64,000 nt of DNA, taken from positions 268,430 through 332,429 of the forward strand of contig PS015020.1 of NCBI GenBank assembly GCA_048213135.1, written 5' to 3'. This document shows positions 38,901 to 59,307 of the stretch, one piece after another. A model generated the notes under the pieces. That model ran no database searches. It was not told the origin of the DNA and saw nothing but the letters and a program-made list of their open reading frames with translations. Source of the DNA: Reclinomonas americana ATCC 50394 (Eukaryota; Jakobida; Jakobea; Jakobida). Numbering within the stretch: the first letter of the stretch is position 1; every line of letters starts with the position of its first letter. The position numbers and the translations under genes are program-made.

Positions 38901-41820
38901 ACTCGCGTCGGTATGCCCTGCCACTTCTCGCATGCGCTTTGTGCTGCATGTTCTCACTTCCTTTCCCTTCTTCTTCTTCTTCAACGCAGCATCGGTGACC
39001 TCGCACTGTGCCTGGTGACGTGCGATTCGACCGTGCACGAGAAAATGCCTCGAGTTTCGTGCACTGAAGAGATGCGGAGATTTCGTCAGTTCGATGCATG
39101 CTGACCCACGCGATTGCAGAGCGAGGTGCGCGACTGGTATGCACGAATGCTGCTGGGTCCGTGCCGCGATACGGTGCTGCTGTTCTCGACATACTTCCAC
39201 ACTCGGCATTATCAGCAAATCAACACCTTTGTGCGACCGGCCACCCAAATCAACCTCAGTCTGAGTTGAGTGTGGTTGGGGGTTAGTGAGTGTGTGCGCG
39301 GCGAGCATTTTAGTTGACTCCCGTGCCTCCGGTTAGGCAACGAGTGGGCCAAAGAGCTGGAATCGATCATCACCAAAGAGGTGCTGCCGATCGACCGCCT
39401 GGTGCAAGCCGTGCTGGATGTGAAACCTGTGCGCATCGAGAGGTCGCCAACCGGGCACTTTGCGCTCACCTGCGTGTACCAGCTGCTTCGTAGCGGTCTG
39501 CTGCGCAAGCACAAGCGTGACTGCTCCTCGTGGATGTTTCGACAGGTGCAGCTGGTGGTGCCTCCGGTTGACGCCACCGCAGTGCGTGCCGTGGAGGAGC
39601 TGGTGAAGAAGTTGCGCACATCACATACAACCGGTTGTTGGTTGAAGGAGGTTCGCGTATTGGGTTTGCTCATGTGCCTGCGTGGTGTGTAGCACCGAGT
39701 CGCTGCCGGCCGAGCCCTTCAGTATGCAACCGTGGGACCGCAGCGAGGTTGCCAGCGTCATGGCGCGCTGCGTCCGTCAGGCCGATCACGACTCGGCGGC
39801 GTCCACCACTCTCCTGCTTCTCATGTACTATGTTCTGCTGCTGGCCAAGACGAATGCTGAGCACGGTGAGTGTGTGTGGTGTTTGTGTGTGTGTGTGTAT
39901 AGTGTTGTGGTTGTCTCCTCGTTCTCCTCACGAGTGGTGGCGCAGAATTCGACACAAACTTTGTCGACGGGTTGCCACTGAAGCGAGTACTGGCACGCGT
40001 GCACAAACACGCAAAGTTGTACGATGCGCTGTACCCGCAGCTGCTGAGTGTGATTGTGGCCACGTATCCGCACGCGTTCTCCATGCGTTCGCTCTTGCTG
40101 GAGGAGCAAATCGCGGACAGGTTTGTCATTGTGCGCTCCCGACTACCGCGCTCCTTTCCGACTTACTCACTCGCACCGTCCAGTGTGTCTCTGGTGTCAG
40201 CGTCGCGTTCCCGCTTGCACGGACTGCAAGAGCAGTGTGTTGCCGCACGACACGATCCCACCAAGCTGTGCATCGGTAAGAGTTTGTGCTGCTGTGTCTC
40301 TTTGCCATCTCGAGCGTAAGTGTGCTCACAATGTGGCGTGCAGTGTTGGCCAGATTACGCGACGCGCTGCCAGAGTCGCTGCTCGAATTCAAGAGCTTCA
40401 TTGTCAGCGACTGTCTAGAGGCCGCTCTCAAGGACTCGAGGTTTGTATATGAGTTTTTCGGCTTGCCAGTCGCTGACTTCGTGCAACTCACACCCGTGGT
40501 GTTTGCAGCTTTGATCAGCGACAAGCGGCGAGTGTGCTGGCGGCCGTGGAACCCGTGTGGCAGCGACTGCTAGCTGCCGATCCGTTGCCGGTGACACTGG
40601 CCACCGCCAATGCTCTCCGTGCAGTCGACCCTGGGTATGTGCACGTGAGATGATGGTTGTCTCTGTACATGCTAATAACCCCTGCGCATCGCAGCATCGA
40701 CTTTACTCACGAGGACTACACGCGGGAGCCGACGGTGCTGTTTGAGAGTCACGCCAATGTGTTCTCGTTTGCGAGCGCCACACGCATCTTCCTCGACGTG
40801 CTCTCCGTGTACTTGACGGCCTCGCGACGGGAGCTGGAAGCACTGCTGGAAAAGGTGAGGCGACTGCAACGTGCTTTCGTTTTCACGACGCTCACTGCGA
40901 ATGGCGATTACTGCAGACCGGCCGTACCAGCGATCAGCGAGAGTCGCTACATGCGTTGCTGGAGACGCAAGACAGTGTGGTTGTGCAATTGGCATTGGAG
41001 CTCATGGACCCACAACTCGCGCGGTCGGCTCAGGCGCACCCCCGGCAGTCTGGTGCGTGCGCGAGACGGAGGATGTGGCACATCGTGTGTCTCACTTTTC
41101 CTTTCTTCCAGCTGAGCATTTCCAAGTGTGCCTCGCTCTCGGCGACTTCATTCACCAACTGTTCATCGAGAGTCCGAGGACGGCGCGAGTGGTGCACTTG
41201 CAGACGTACGCGGCCAGTCTCTTGCCGACAGCCGTGGAAGTGATTCCGTCCATGCGTTGCGTACCACTCACTGCGCACGACATTGCACACGCACGACTTA
41301 CCCTGTCTCAACCACCTGCAGATATCTGCTTGGATTTCTGCGGCGACATGCTGGCTCAACGCGACCGTCACGAAGTGCAAGTGTTTGCCGTGCAGCTGGT
41401 TGCCGCGATTGCCAACAAGTACATTATTCAGCAGAGGTGAGTGAGTTGTTGAGCATACTGCGTGGTGGTGCGTTCTCAATGCTCATTCACTTGGACCACA
41501 GTGCGGATCTGTTGATTCAGTGCGTTGGCTACATGAAGGAGTGGGTGGCGCAGCGGCCAAACTCGGTGCGCCTGTTGGTGCCGCTTCTCACGCCGATTGC
41601 CGTCAAGTATCCGCCACTGAAGCCACCACTACTCGACGTGATGCTCGGTGAGTTGTGCGGTGGACGATGTATGCAATGGAAACTGCCGACTGAATCACGT
41701 GTGCGTACACGCACAGGTCTCAATGTGTACAAGGACGGTTCGGTGCCACTAGGTGACAGCGACGAGAGACACCAGCAGCTGCTCGAGTGCCTGCAGGCAC
41801 TCTCGGCCAGCGGCGAATAG
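35666..41820 (+). CDS. INTS2: Integrator complex subunit 2
   Basis: Integrator cleaves snRNA 3' ends and attenuates paused RNA polymerase II. Exons start at 35666 (start ATG), 35844, 35980 and 36714 (about 1.1 kb), then 37882, 38083 and many short ones to the stop at 41818-41820. Diagnostic matches to INTS2 are CVYQLLRSGLLRKHK at about 39470, and near the C-terminus VVHLQTYAASLLP, VIPSM joined to DICLDFCGDMLAQ, and VQVFAVQLVAAI. The human sequence at the latter points reads LVHFQGYP.ELLP, IPSMHICLDFI and IFAIQLL. The large exon adds a lineage-specific low-complexity insert: Pro/Leu run, acidic stretch, basic KKTG/KPTTRSSRR motifs and a poly-Ala run. The intron at 35918 begins GTTGCG; the intron 36269-36713 holds a 20-N gap flanked by TACG-like sequence. 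It is convergent with SUCLA2 (170 bp between stops). Confidence 0.9.
36426..36445. other. Assembly gap (20 N, arbitrary size)
   Basis: A 20-N gap inside an INTS2 intron, bordered on the left by CGTCGTC/ACGTACGTA-type sequence and on the right by a CT-rich tract. Confidence 0.97.
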
Positions 41821-41989
41821 ATGGGGCGAATAAATTGCAAAGAAAAACAACAGCAACTTTGTGCAGCACAAGACGCGATCAATCACCACGCAACCTTTAA
41901 TAATATTTTTCTTTCCTTGGTTGTTTGATTCTTGCGGTGTGTGCGCATGCGTGGGCGAACCAGCGAGCACACCGCAGGTGTTGGGCAGA

Positions 41990-45712
<3,723 letters not shown>

Positions 45713-45956
45713 TTTGTGAGAGGAGAATGAGTGGGTGTCCCATGTCGGAGTTGAAAACTCTTGACGTCGACGAGGAGAACGGTTTGACAAATGATGCCTG
45801 TGCAGAGCTGTGTTGCTGGTAAGCCCTCAAGCCACACGTTGTGGGACACCCCCCTGCTGATCAGCTCGAGTCGACCATCTCCGACCATTATATTGACCAA
45901 TGTCCTGTGCCACGCACTCACACTATCATCGAGCTCGAGCTCGACACACTGCACCA
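45713..45956. promoter_or_regulatory. Divergent intergenic region (SUCLA2 / WD40-kinase)
   Basis: 244 bp separate two opposite start codons. No clear TATA element was seen; GAGCTCGAGCTCGA lies about 20 bp before the kinase start. Confidence 0.35.
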
Positions 45957-49010
<3,054 letters not shown>

Positions 49011-52000
49011 TTACAGCGGGCGCTTCCGCTTGCCCGGCTCGATGCGATACGACTGCGCATAACACTCCTCCTCGCCCATCACCTCCATGTGCGATCCGAG
49101 GTGGTGCAGCAGGTACGGCAGTCCGCGAATAAAGTATGGTTGTTGTTGATAGATGCCGACCTCCTTGATCTGCGCGGCGATGCGCTTGCACTTGGAGAAG
49201 TTGACGAGAGTTGAATCGCGTAGGAACGTCTCGTTCTCGTCCAAGTGCACGAGGATGGTGAGGTAGGCGCCGATGAATGGAATGCACGGCGGCTCCACAT
49301 CCTTCAGCAGCGTGCGCATCACGCGGTAGTTGTCGGTGCGCGATACGAGGTCGCGCAAGCGGTCCAATCGCTCGCGCATCGAGCGCGACAACGAGGCGAA
49401 TGTGCGGTCCAGCCGGTAGACCGGCGTAAGGTTGAAGCCGGTGATGATGGCCAGCGTGGTGGAGAAGTTGTTCAGCGGCGAAATGCACACCTCGGCCACC
49501 TCGATCCACCGCATCACCACCTGCTTGCGTCGCTGCAGCTCCTCCTCGCGCAGAATGGTGGTGGCCACGAACCACGACAGCCGATTGGTGCGGTCAATGG
49601 AGCGGATCACATTGGGGGCCAGGCGCGCCTTGTCACGCTTCACCCACGCCTGCTGAATGAGTTCGCGCGGCTGCACGCGACGGAACAGCGAGTACTCGAT
49701 CAGCGTCAACTGGCGGGCGATCTCCACCGGGCTCCACTGCGTGTGTGCGACGAGTCACGAATGAGACAGGGATCGTAATCAGCTCTCTCTTTGTGTGTGT
49801 GCATGTGTTTGAGAGATAGAGAGAGACTCTCCCTCTCCTACTCCGTTGCCTTCTCTCTCATATTCACACACACACTCCGTGCACTGCGCTCTTTTCCTCT
49901 CTCTCTCTCCCTTCCCTCCCCGCTCTCTTGCTTTCCCTCTCCCTCTCCCTCTCCCTCTCCCGCTCTCCCTCCTTCTCCCTTCCCTCCACCCACCTGCAGC
50001 ACACTTAACGGCCGATTGCTCGACACAATGCGACCAAAGATCTTTGGTAGAATCGGCAACGGCGAGTCCTGAATGAGATCGCGCTGCCACTCCAGCTCGT
50101 CCGTCAGGCCGCTGCCAAGCAGGCCCTTGACAATGGCGCGCTTCAGCAGATGCGCGTTCTGCGGCTCATGCAACGCCATGTAGCGGTCGCAGAATTCGAT
50201 AAGCGACGCCAGCAACTCGCAGTCGAGATCCGAGAAGAAATCGTCGACGAGTCGGCGCAGACTGTGAAACACTCGATGCCGAATGGCGCGCATCGAATCG
50301 TGCTGCGGCTGCGAACCACCGCTCACCGCTTCCACCGCAATGAAACGGTACATCAGCGCCTTGATGAGATACGCCGGGGTGGTGAACCACTGATACGTGA
50401 GCATAAAGTCGGTGCGGAAATTTTGACCTGCATGACCGAGGAGCCGCGTGAGCAACCGACAGAAGCACATACACACACACACACTCCCTCGCATCTCCTC
50501 TCCCTGTCTACAACTCACCAAAGCTATCCGGACTCGTCAGCTTCTCAATCAGCTTATCGACAGTGGCGGATCGCACTTGCCGCTCCACAATCATCATCTC
50601 ACGCAGTGACATGACCGACTGAAGCTCGCCGACTTGCGCCGCCACTGCACCGGCGGCGGCAGCGGATGACGACGAAACGTTCATGGTGGAGGCCGACCTC
50701 CCACGCGCCAACTGCACGGTGGTAGCTGCTGCCGGTGTCGCCGCGGCCGTGGGCGCAGCCACAACAACGGCGGCTGTGTCGTCGTCGTCGCCGAGGATGC
50801 GAGGTGCCTCGCCGCGAATGCCGCCGGCGCCAATAGGCTCCTCGAAACGCAGATTGGACGGCGAGTCGGGGGTGTAGCGCTTGGCCTCGCGCCGCGCCGC
50901 ACGAACAACGCTGTCGAACGACGCGTAAGAGGACGACGGCGGCAAGTGCGCATCGGCCGGGTCATCCACGTCCGGTTCCTCGTTGGTCGGCGACGATGGC
51001 GTAGCGCCAGTGTCCACCGCAAGGCTCCGCCGACTGAGCTCCTCCACCACCTCCAGTGTGAAGAACGGCAGAATGTCGTCCGATCGTGCCAGTTTGCTCG
51101 CGAGCAGCATTGTGTCGAGCGACGAGGCCCACACAGTGGCCTGCGGCACACTCAGTCCCTTGCCGAGCTGTGCAGGACACGAGATGAGCGAACACAAAAT
51201 CGACAAGAAAACGAAAACACGTTATGTACCGTTAACAACACGTGCAACAACTTCGACACCTCGACCGGCGCATACTGCTCAGTCGGCATGTCGCAGTGCG
51301 AGAGTACCGACGAGAACAAGAACACCCAGCTGCGGTGCGAGCCGTGCTCCTCTGAAGTACCTGGGGCACGCATCGAATGAGACCACGCAGCCAAGACCAC
51401 CACCATAACGCCAACTGCAATCTCACCGCGCGTGACACAGTGCGAAAGCAGCGGAGCAAATCGTGCAATGAGGCACGGCATTGTCTGCGTGAACGCCCGT
51501 CGCAAGGAAGCCGACGCCGACAACAGGTTCGGTCGCACGCGTTGCCCGCTACCAGGCGATGCTGTGGCGGAGGGTGCACGTGGCCGACTCGAGTCGGATT
51601 GCACAAACACTGCTCGGTGCACCACCGCCGACGCCTCCTCGATCAGCGAGCGCAACGGGCCGGTCAGTGGCGTGTTGTCTGCTCATAGTACACATGAGAA
51701 GGAAGAGACGAGGCGATGGCTGTCGCGCTGACAAACGCACCAGTGGTGTCTGGCGGCAGCGATGAATTGCTAAAATTCAGTGCGGACTCGGTAAAGGACG
51801 CCACCGTCGACAAGGCCTCGGAGCCGGGAATGAGGAACGCCAAATCGTAGTCGTGGTGTGCTGCCGGCGGCTGCGTGTAGCACAGCACCAGACCGAGAAG
51901 ATCGAGGGCCAGTTGACCGATCGTATCGCTGTAGATTTCCTTGTGATCCGGCAGTCGAGTCCTCTCCGCCTCCCAAATCTCCCGAAGTGACGGCGGCTGT

Positions 52001-55000
52001 GCAGCGAAAGAACAACAATAAGAATAAATGTCAATATGCGTGCACACTCGTGCGACCATCGCATACGCAGACCTCGGCGTCCGAGTCCAACTTGGGCTGC
52101 GGTCGCGCAAAGAGGCGCACCACTTCGTTGAGCAGGCGAGCCAGCTGACACATGGTGGAGTATGAGCGACGCGTGATCCAGATGCTGCGCGACACACGAC
52201 AAAGTGTCAGCAATCTGCGACACCAGCACGCCGCGAGATTGTCGACACGCAACAGCAACATGGGGCGCGTGAGGTTCCGGAAAATCCAACACATGCACAG
52301 CAACAGCTCCCGCTCGAATTCCGGCTCAAAGAACGGCAAGTGCTCGACTTCGGAGAGGACCTGCGGTCGCACACGACACAGAAATGGGAATGAGGGATCT
52401 CCTCCTTCCAGTAGACAGGCAAGCAAACATACCGTGTACAGGAATGGCACAAACAATGTGGCGACACGATGCTTGTCGGCGGCAGTCTGCAGCCGCTCGT
52501 CCAAATCCAGCTTGCGAAGGACTTGGCGGAGAACCAAGATGGCCTGCACATGGACGACAATGAGTAAAACAACAACAACAAGGATCGCAAACTGAGAAAA
52601 ATCAAACCTCGTTCTTGACAGACGGTGACGGCTGAGCAAAGGCGTCGGTGAATGTCGCCGAGAACCACTGCAGCGGCGTCGGCAGCGAGTTGTACACTGA
52701 GCGGAGCGGCGACACGAAAGTTGTCGTGCACATGTCCACCAAGTGCACGTCGTCCAGAATGACGCGCAAGAACTCCAACTGCAGCATAACGCGATGTTCC
52801 ACCAGCGTGTAACCGTCCTCGTTCGACGCCGCGGCGGCCGCAGTCGCCGAGGCTGTCGCCGATCCCGGTCCGCCAGCACCACCTGCCGCCGCCTTGGTTG
52901 CCGTCGGGTCCACCAAATCGTCCAGTTCCAGAGTCGACGGTTGACTGTGCACGACCGGCAGCCGCGACTGGTTCCGTTGCAGTGCGTTGCCGACAAAGAA
53001 CGACGTCGAAGCACCACGCAGCGGAATCGGGCGTGAAAACGGTGCAGAGTCGGTGGGCCGTTGGGCTGCCAGGTCGTGATCCGTAGCACGACTGCCATCT
53101 CGGTGTTCACGCTCCAGACGCCGCTCCTCCACGGCCTCGGTCATGGATTTGTCGTCTGGGGGTGAGGCGCCGGCGCTCTCCAGGCACACGTTGATCTACA
53201 GCAATGGAGGACGTAAGACTAGAGAGGCACAGAGATCACCATGCCTTCCTCTTCTCTCGTCACACTCACCAGGTGCAACACTTTGGGAGTGTCGATGACA
53301 CCAATGAGATCCATGCAAAACAGGGCGACCGAGCGCACAGTGTCGGTGGCCAGTTTGGTGGAGGCCTGGCGCGACATGCCTGGCCGCGGATTCACCGACA
53401 CATTGACCGCCTGCACTCACGAATAAGCAACAACAACTGACTCGGACAACAATTACGGCGTACCTCGTGCACCACTCCCTCCACAATGAGTTCAAGCATG
53501 TCGTCGATGCGACGCACGTCATTCTCGTCCTGCAACATACGCACCATCACCACAGTTACGATTCGCATCACATGGCATGAACACCATCATTGATCAATCT
53601 CGCCCCATCGACGAACCAGCACACCGGCCAAGTCATTGGCCAACAACAGGGTGAGCGCCTTGGCCAGCACATCGAAGAGGAACCAGGAGAACTGCAGCAT
53701 CTGGTTGTGCGATCGACTCGTCTGCGCTCGCTCCGCCGTGCTCCACATCATGTTGGCCGCCACGTCAAGCTGTGACACACACGCACGACATGAGGAAACT
53801 CGACGAGGCAGTCTCTGTTTGTTGATTGTCAACGCTCCGCAACTCGTGTCAACACCTGGCGACTGTGCGCAATCTGACCGGCCTGGTTGGCCAGTGATGC
53901 CGACAGCGACTCCGACCGGCAAAAGTGATGGAGAAGCAGGGCGTACGAGCGACGATGCAAGGAGTCGGCGGAATCGAGGATTTCGCTCGTCACATCAAAG
54001 TCAGAATCCTCGTCGCCCACCTCCTCCTCGCCGTCAAGCGGCACCACCGACTCGGTGCCAGGACCACCACCGCTCTCGGTGCCGCCCATTTGCGACGCCG
54101 TGGGGTCACTGATGGCCGTACTGCTGCTCTCGTCGCCCGTGGGAGCGGAGGTGATCATTGTGGACGGTGGTGATGCGCTGTCACGCTGTACGGCCGCGGG
54201 TCGTGTCAGCGACTCGGTGGTGGGCGGCACATCGCTGCCGCCATCGTCCTCCTCCTCCGGCATGAGCTCCACAAAGCGACCGGAGGTCGGCCGCAATCGA
54301 TCCTCTGTGCCGTCGTTTTGCAAGTGTTGCATGAAAGCGGAGACACTGCTGTCGGCAGACGATGAACGCGCCCTCTCGCGCACTTCCCGTTCCAATGCAC
54401 TGCTGCCGGCCTCTGTGGGGAACACGCGCGACAGACGGCCAACCGCGTCGAAGCTCGGCGCAGAAGAGGTACCCGTCGGCGACAAGGGTGCGGCGGCAGA
54501 CGAGCCAACGCCGGCGAACACGTCGCCAGTGTCGTCAACTGTCATGGACGGTGGCAGGCGATTGGCGCCAAGCAGGCGCATGGCCCCATCGTCGAGTGGC
54601 TCGGGGTGGAAGAGCGGATCCAGCACCATCAGTCGGAGCCACTGCTCGGCCACCGTCACCAAAAACGTCAAGTGATCAATGTTGTCACTCGGCACGTCGA
54701 GCACATACTGCACATACGACGACAGCAGCGTGTTGAGACGGGAGCTCGACCCTGAGCGCAGCGCGGCCTCATCGAGACCCGTGTCGTCGGCCGCCGCCAC
54801 CGCCGTAAACACGGCAGCCACTTGCGTCAAGTACGACATGGACGAGGAGTGCATGTCGCCGCCAGACACGCCCATTCCACTGCTACTGCCACTCATGTCG
54901 GCGGCACCAGCAGCCGCTGATGAACCAGAGGCCGTGGCGGCCGACACCGAAGAGGTTGGAGAGGCATTCACGAGACCAGCCGAGGCGCCGAGTTGCATGG

Positions 55001-58000
55001 CTGCGGAGAGCAACTGGAAGGGTGCGGTAACGGCAGGCGCAGCGGCACTCGGCCGCCGCGTGTCAATCAACGACTGCTGGCCTTCAAGGCGAGTGGCGGC
55101 CAGCATGCGCAGCGCGCGGACATCGTCAATCATCAGGTGAGCCGAGCTGCGGAGAACAGCGAGGAGGGTGGAGAGACACACGCGCTGGAATCGAGTGACC
55201 GTCTCGACGAGCTGCAATACACGCACAAAAGGGACGGTCAGACGAACGAGTGGAGCAAGAAGGAGGAGACAGAAAAATGAGACGCAACTCGCTTGGGAGG
55301 CGCATTGGCCATTCGGTCGGCCGCCGGCCCCACGCCAGCAGTACTGCGCCACACGCCACCACGGCGATGCGCAGACGCCACCGTACCATCGGCATTGCGG
55401 ATGATTGGTGAGGAGTACACACGTGAGGTGGGAGAATCAGAGTCCGCGGCCGCCAAATCATCGCGTGTCGGCGACGCAACACCGCCGCTGTTGCTGGAGC
55501 CACCGACGGCCGTGGTGGCCGGTGGAGAGTCACTCCGGCTGCTGGAACCGTCACCCGACTGAATTGCCACGACTGCCGACACGTGACCGGGTCGATCGCG
55601 GAAGAACGAACTGAGCAACGAAGTCGGCTGCGTGGAACCAGCAGTGGTCGCCGCCATGGCAGCCGCCAGACCGACCCTCGATCCAGCTATGCACGGGAAT
55701 CAGCAATGCGACAAGGTGGGAAGAGGGGGAGTACACGGTGGCCGCAACTCTGCCCGCTGGCATCACTTTGCGGCATCGCCAGCGTGCTGGAAAACGACAA
55801 TTGACGAGCGCGGACCACACTTGACGGCAGAGACAGAGCTTGCGCGGGAGAAGAGTATCGCGAGAGCTGGAACAGAGGAAGAAGGGAAGGAGTGGGATGA
55901 GAGACAATTAGACATGGAAGGGCAACAAGAATAAGGCCACGCACATCATCGGAGCCACTGACAGGTGGAAGGGAAGAGTCGCTGCCACTGCCGCCGGCAC
56001 TGCCATCCGACACGGCGGTAACCGGATTGAGTTCACGCTTGGGAAGCACAGCCGCGGCCACCTCCGACATGAGACGAAGAATCAAGTTGAATGCCACATG
56101 CACGTACGCCAGCGCCTGGCGGAACGACACGTCGGCGGTCACGGTGGCGGAAAGGTCGGCCGACTTGATGAGATCCAGCATGGCATCTTGGCACTGGTCG
56201 AGAGCGGCCTCGAGCACTCGTCCACCACGCTTTGCGCCAGTGCTGTGCATGTGCGAAATGGTTAGCTGTCGAGACCACCACAAGGCGGAGGATCAACAAG
56301 AGGTGCAAGTGACGCAACGAGCTCTCGAGCGTGGAGGATACGAGCGAGCAGCTGCGGAGGAGTCGCAGCATGGCGGCGTGCGGCGGCCACACGGAGCTCA
56401 CCTGCTTGGTGCGACACGTGAACCCATCACGCGCTCCACCCATGGTCGGCATTCTGCACGGTGCGCCATGAGAAATCCATGGCGAAAGCGCATGAAACTC
56501 GGGTGAGGCGACGCAACTCGCCACGTGCGCCGAAATCGAGGTAGCCCGACACCAATCGTGTGTACACTGCGAGGTGATGCTCACCGTCCGGAATCATGCC
56601 GTCCTTCTCGATACCCAGGAACGAGAAGCCGAGTAATTGCTGCACGCGATAAACAATCGTCAGATGGCGAGCACAAAGAAAAAACTAGCAGTGTATGCAC
56701 CTCGGTGGGCTGCTCCAGCGCCGACTGATCCGGCACCAGTTGACGCTTGGTCGACACCGAGTAGAACAAGAAAAGCAAGTGATGCTTGCTCTCGCCCAGC
56801 AACGGCACTGCCATGCGGAACTCGTCACTCAACTGTGGCGTGGCCGTGTTGTACCGGATCTGTGTTTGACCAAAGCGTGACGTGGCCGGACTGCCGTGCT
56901 TGGTGTGCACGTTGCAGAGTACACCAGGCAGATTGCACAGGTCGGTGAGTGTGGCGTCGACCCCGATGGCACCGTGCGGCAGCGCGTCGACTTCGCGGTA
57001 CATGACCTGTGGGGTGTGAGGAATGAGACACGCGGAAACGAACCAAACACACATGCAATTACGCACCCTTACAAACACAGGTCGTGTACCAATGGTGGGC
57101 AGCCGAGCAGCTAGCGGGTACACATACAAGTCGTGCACAAACGAGGTGTACGGGGTCGCTGGTGCCACCGTGTAGAATTCACGGACATGCACAAATGCGC
57201 GAGCCACACGCTCGTGTCGGGAGTACTTGCGCGACCGTGCCACCACGTCCTGCTCCGAGGCGCTGGTCGCCCCGGAAGGTGATCCCGTGGGCGACTCGAG
57301 TGGTCCCGCGGCGTTGGCCTGTATTAGAGACGAGGAGGAGGAGGATGGGCGAACTAATAAAAGCCGTCGACCTGCCTCACGCAATACGCACCACAAACTG
57401 GACAGACGACGACAGATTGAACATGGGCGCAGAAGTAAGCATGGCAGTCGACATATTGGTGGACACCGGCAGAGTCCTGGTGAGCGACGCCGAGCGGCGT
57501 GATCGCACCAAGAGCAACGAGTCGGTCGGCGATCGCACGTCGTCGCCATCGTCATCATCTTCCACCGGCGCCGCTGCATCCTGATCGTTCGGCAACGGCG
57601 TGATTTGCAGCAGCAGCTCACCCGGAATCACTCGCAGTTGCTGACGAGTGGCCTCGGCCGACACAATGTAGTCGCACACATCAAACGGACGACTGGCGTC
57701 CCACGCTGGGATCTCGAAGAATGGTGTCGCGCGCACCACCCCCGACGCCAGCCGCAGGCCGCGAGGCACATCCGGAGCGGGCATGACTGGTGTCGTGTAC
57801 ATGGAGGATGATTGTCCGCTGTGTCGTCATCGGCGAGCGTCAGAAAGGTGGACGGGGGAGAGTGAGAGAATGCTCCACACTCACCGGTGCACGTCAAATA
57901 GCCGCACGGCTGTCCACGCAAATGGTTCGCGGTACGAGCCAAAGAGACCGCACACTTCGCGCTTCTTTAGTCGCACCAGGCTGCATGCAAATGAATGATT

Positions 58001-59267
58001 GAATGAGGACAGTGAATCAGTGGCGGTGTCAGCACGGCGACGCAACGACAAGTCGCCACCACTTGCATCGACATAGGGTTGCGAGGCCAGCGCCGGCGGC
58101 AGTCCGTGGAACACACGCTCGAGGAAAATCACCAGCACAACGCTCGGCGACGGCCGCGACACAGAAAAGAGGGCACGTGCGACAGAGCGCACAGCTGATT
58201 CGGCCGAGTATTCGTAATCCACTTGCATGTCGTGACGCGGCGGGAGATGTTGCATGTGCTGCGCGGAGAAGCACACGCATGATGAGGAGGAGGAGTGAAG
58301 ACTGAAGGAGATCGACAGTGTGACGAAACAGCATTGGAGTTGAAGTGAAAGTAGAAATTCTCCGACAGGCGCGTCTTGGTCGACACGTCAAAGAGCGCGC
58401 AGTGGCAGAACACCGGCTCCAGGTCGCCCACCGAGAACACGAGCCGATGGAAACTGATGAGCATTTTGGTGGCGCTGCAGGGGTGTGGCAGAGAAAAAAT
58501 CAGCAGTGAGCGCGTCACTTCCAGTGGGAGCAGGGGAAAGCGGCACGCAACAGCGTCACAGGGTACGGCGGCAGAACCGTGCGATGACACAGGCGCTCTT
58601 CGACACTGCCCGGCCAGTCGCAGTGGCCATCGTACAGCTCGAATAGTGGGCGCGACAGTGAGACCTGTGCGGGATGGATCGGTGAGATTATAATGGTGGG
58701 CTTCTCGTGATGGTTCTGTTGTTGTTTTCTCACCTTATCAGGTCGAATCGGTCGATATGGGGACACCTTGCGTCGCACCACTCGCCACACCCCGCGGAAC
58801 AGACGAAAACTCTCGCGAGCAGAGAGCGGCAGCGATGCCATTTCCTGCACAGCGCAACCAATCAATCAGCATGGAAGTCAAGAAACACAAGAGGGCGGCA
58901 CTCGGCGACGCAACAGGGGCTGCGCGGTCCGCCAGCTCGTTGCGCACGATCTCGGTGCACACCTCGACCTCGCGGCGCACACTGCCAGAGAGGGTCAGCA
59001 AGGGGGAGAAGGAGAGGAAAGAGGAAAGGAGAAGGTGAAGGAGGGCAAGGGGGAAGGAGAAAGGGAGGGAGAACACCAAGGTGTAGAAAGGAGGACGCAG
59101 GGGGGAAGAGGAGGCAGAGAGAGAGACAGAGAGAGGGAAACAAGGAGGAGAGGAGGCGAGGGCGCATGTTTCTGCAAGCCGAGTGGAAGAAGAATACGGG
59201 AGAGATGCGAGAAGACAAGAAGCAGAGAGAACGAACAACAAGGAGGAGGGAGGGAGGGAGAGAGAGG

Positions 59268-59307
<40 letters not shown>

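Noticed and set aside
50510-51200. Gene boundary between DOCK and RasGEF parts
   Set aside because: No stop, start or intergenic spacer; each intron is short, has GT/AG ends and keeps frame. Kept as an alternative needing transcript evidence.
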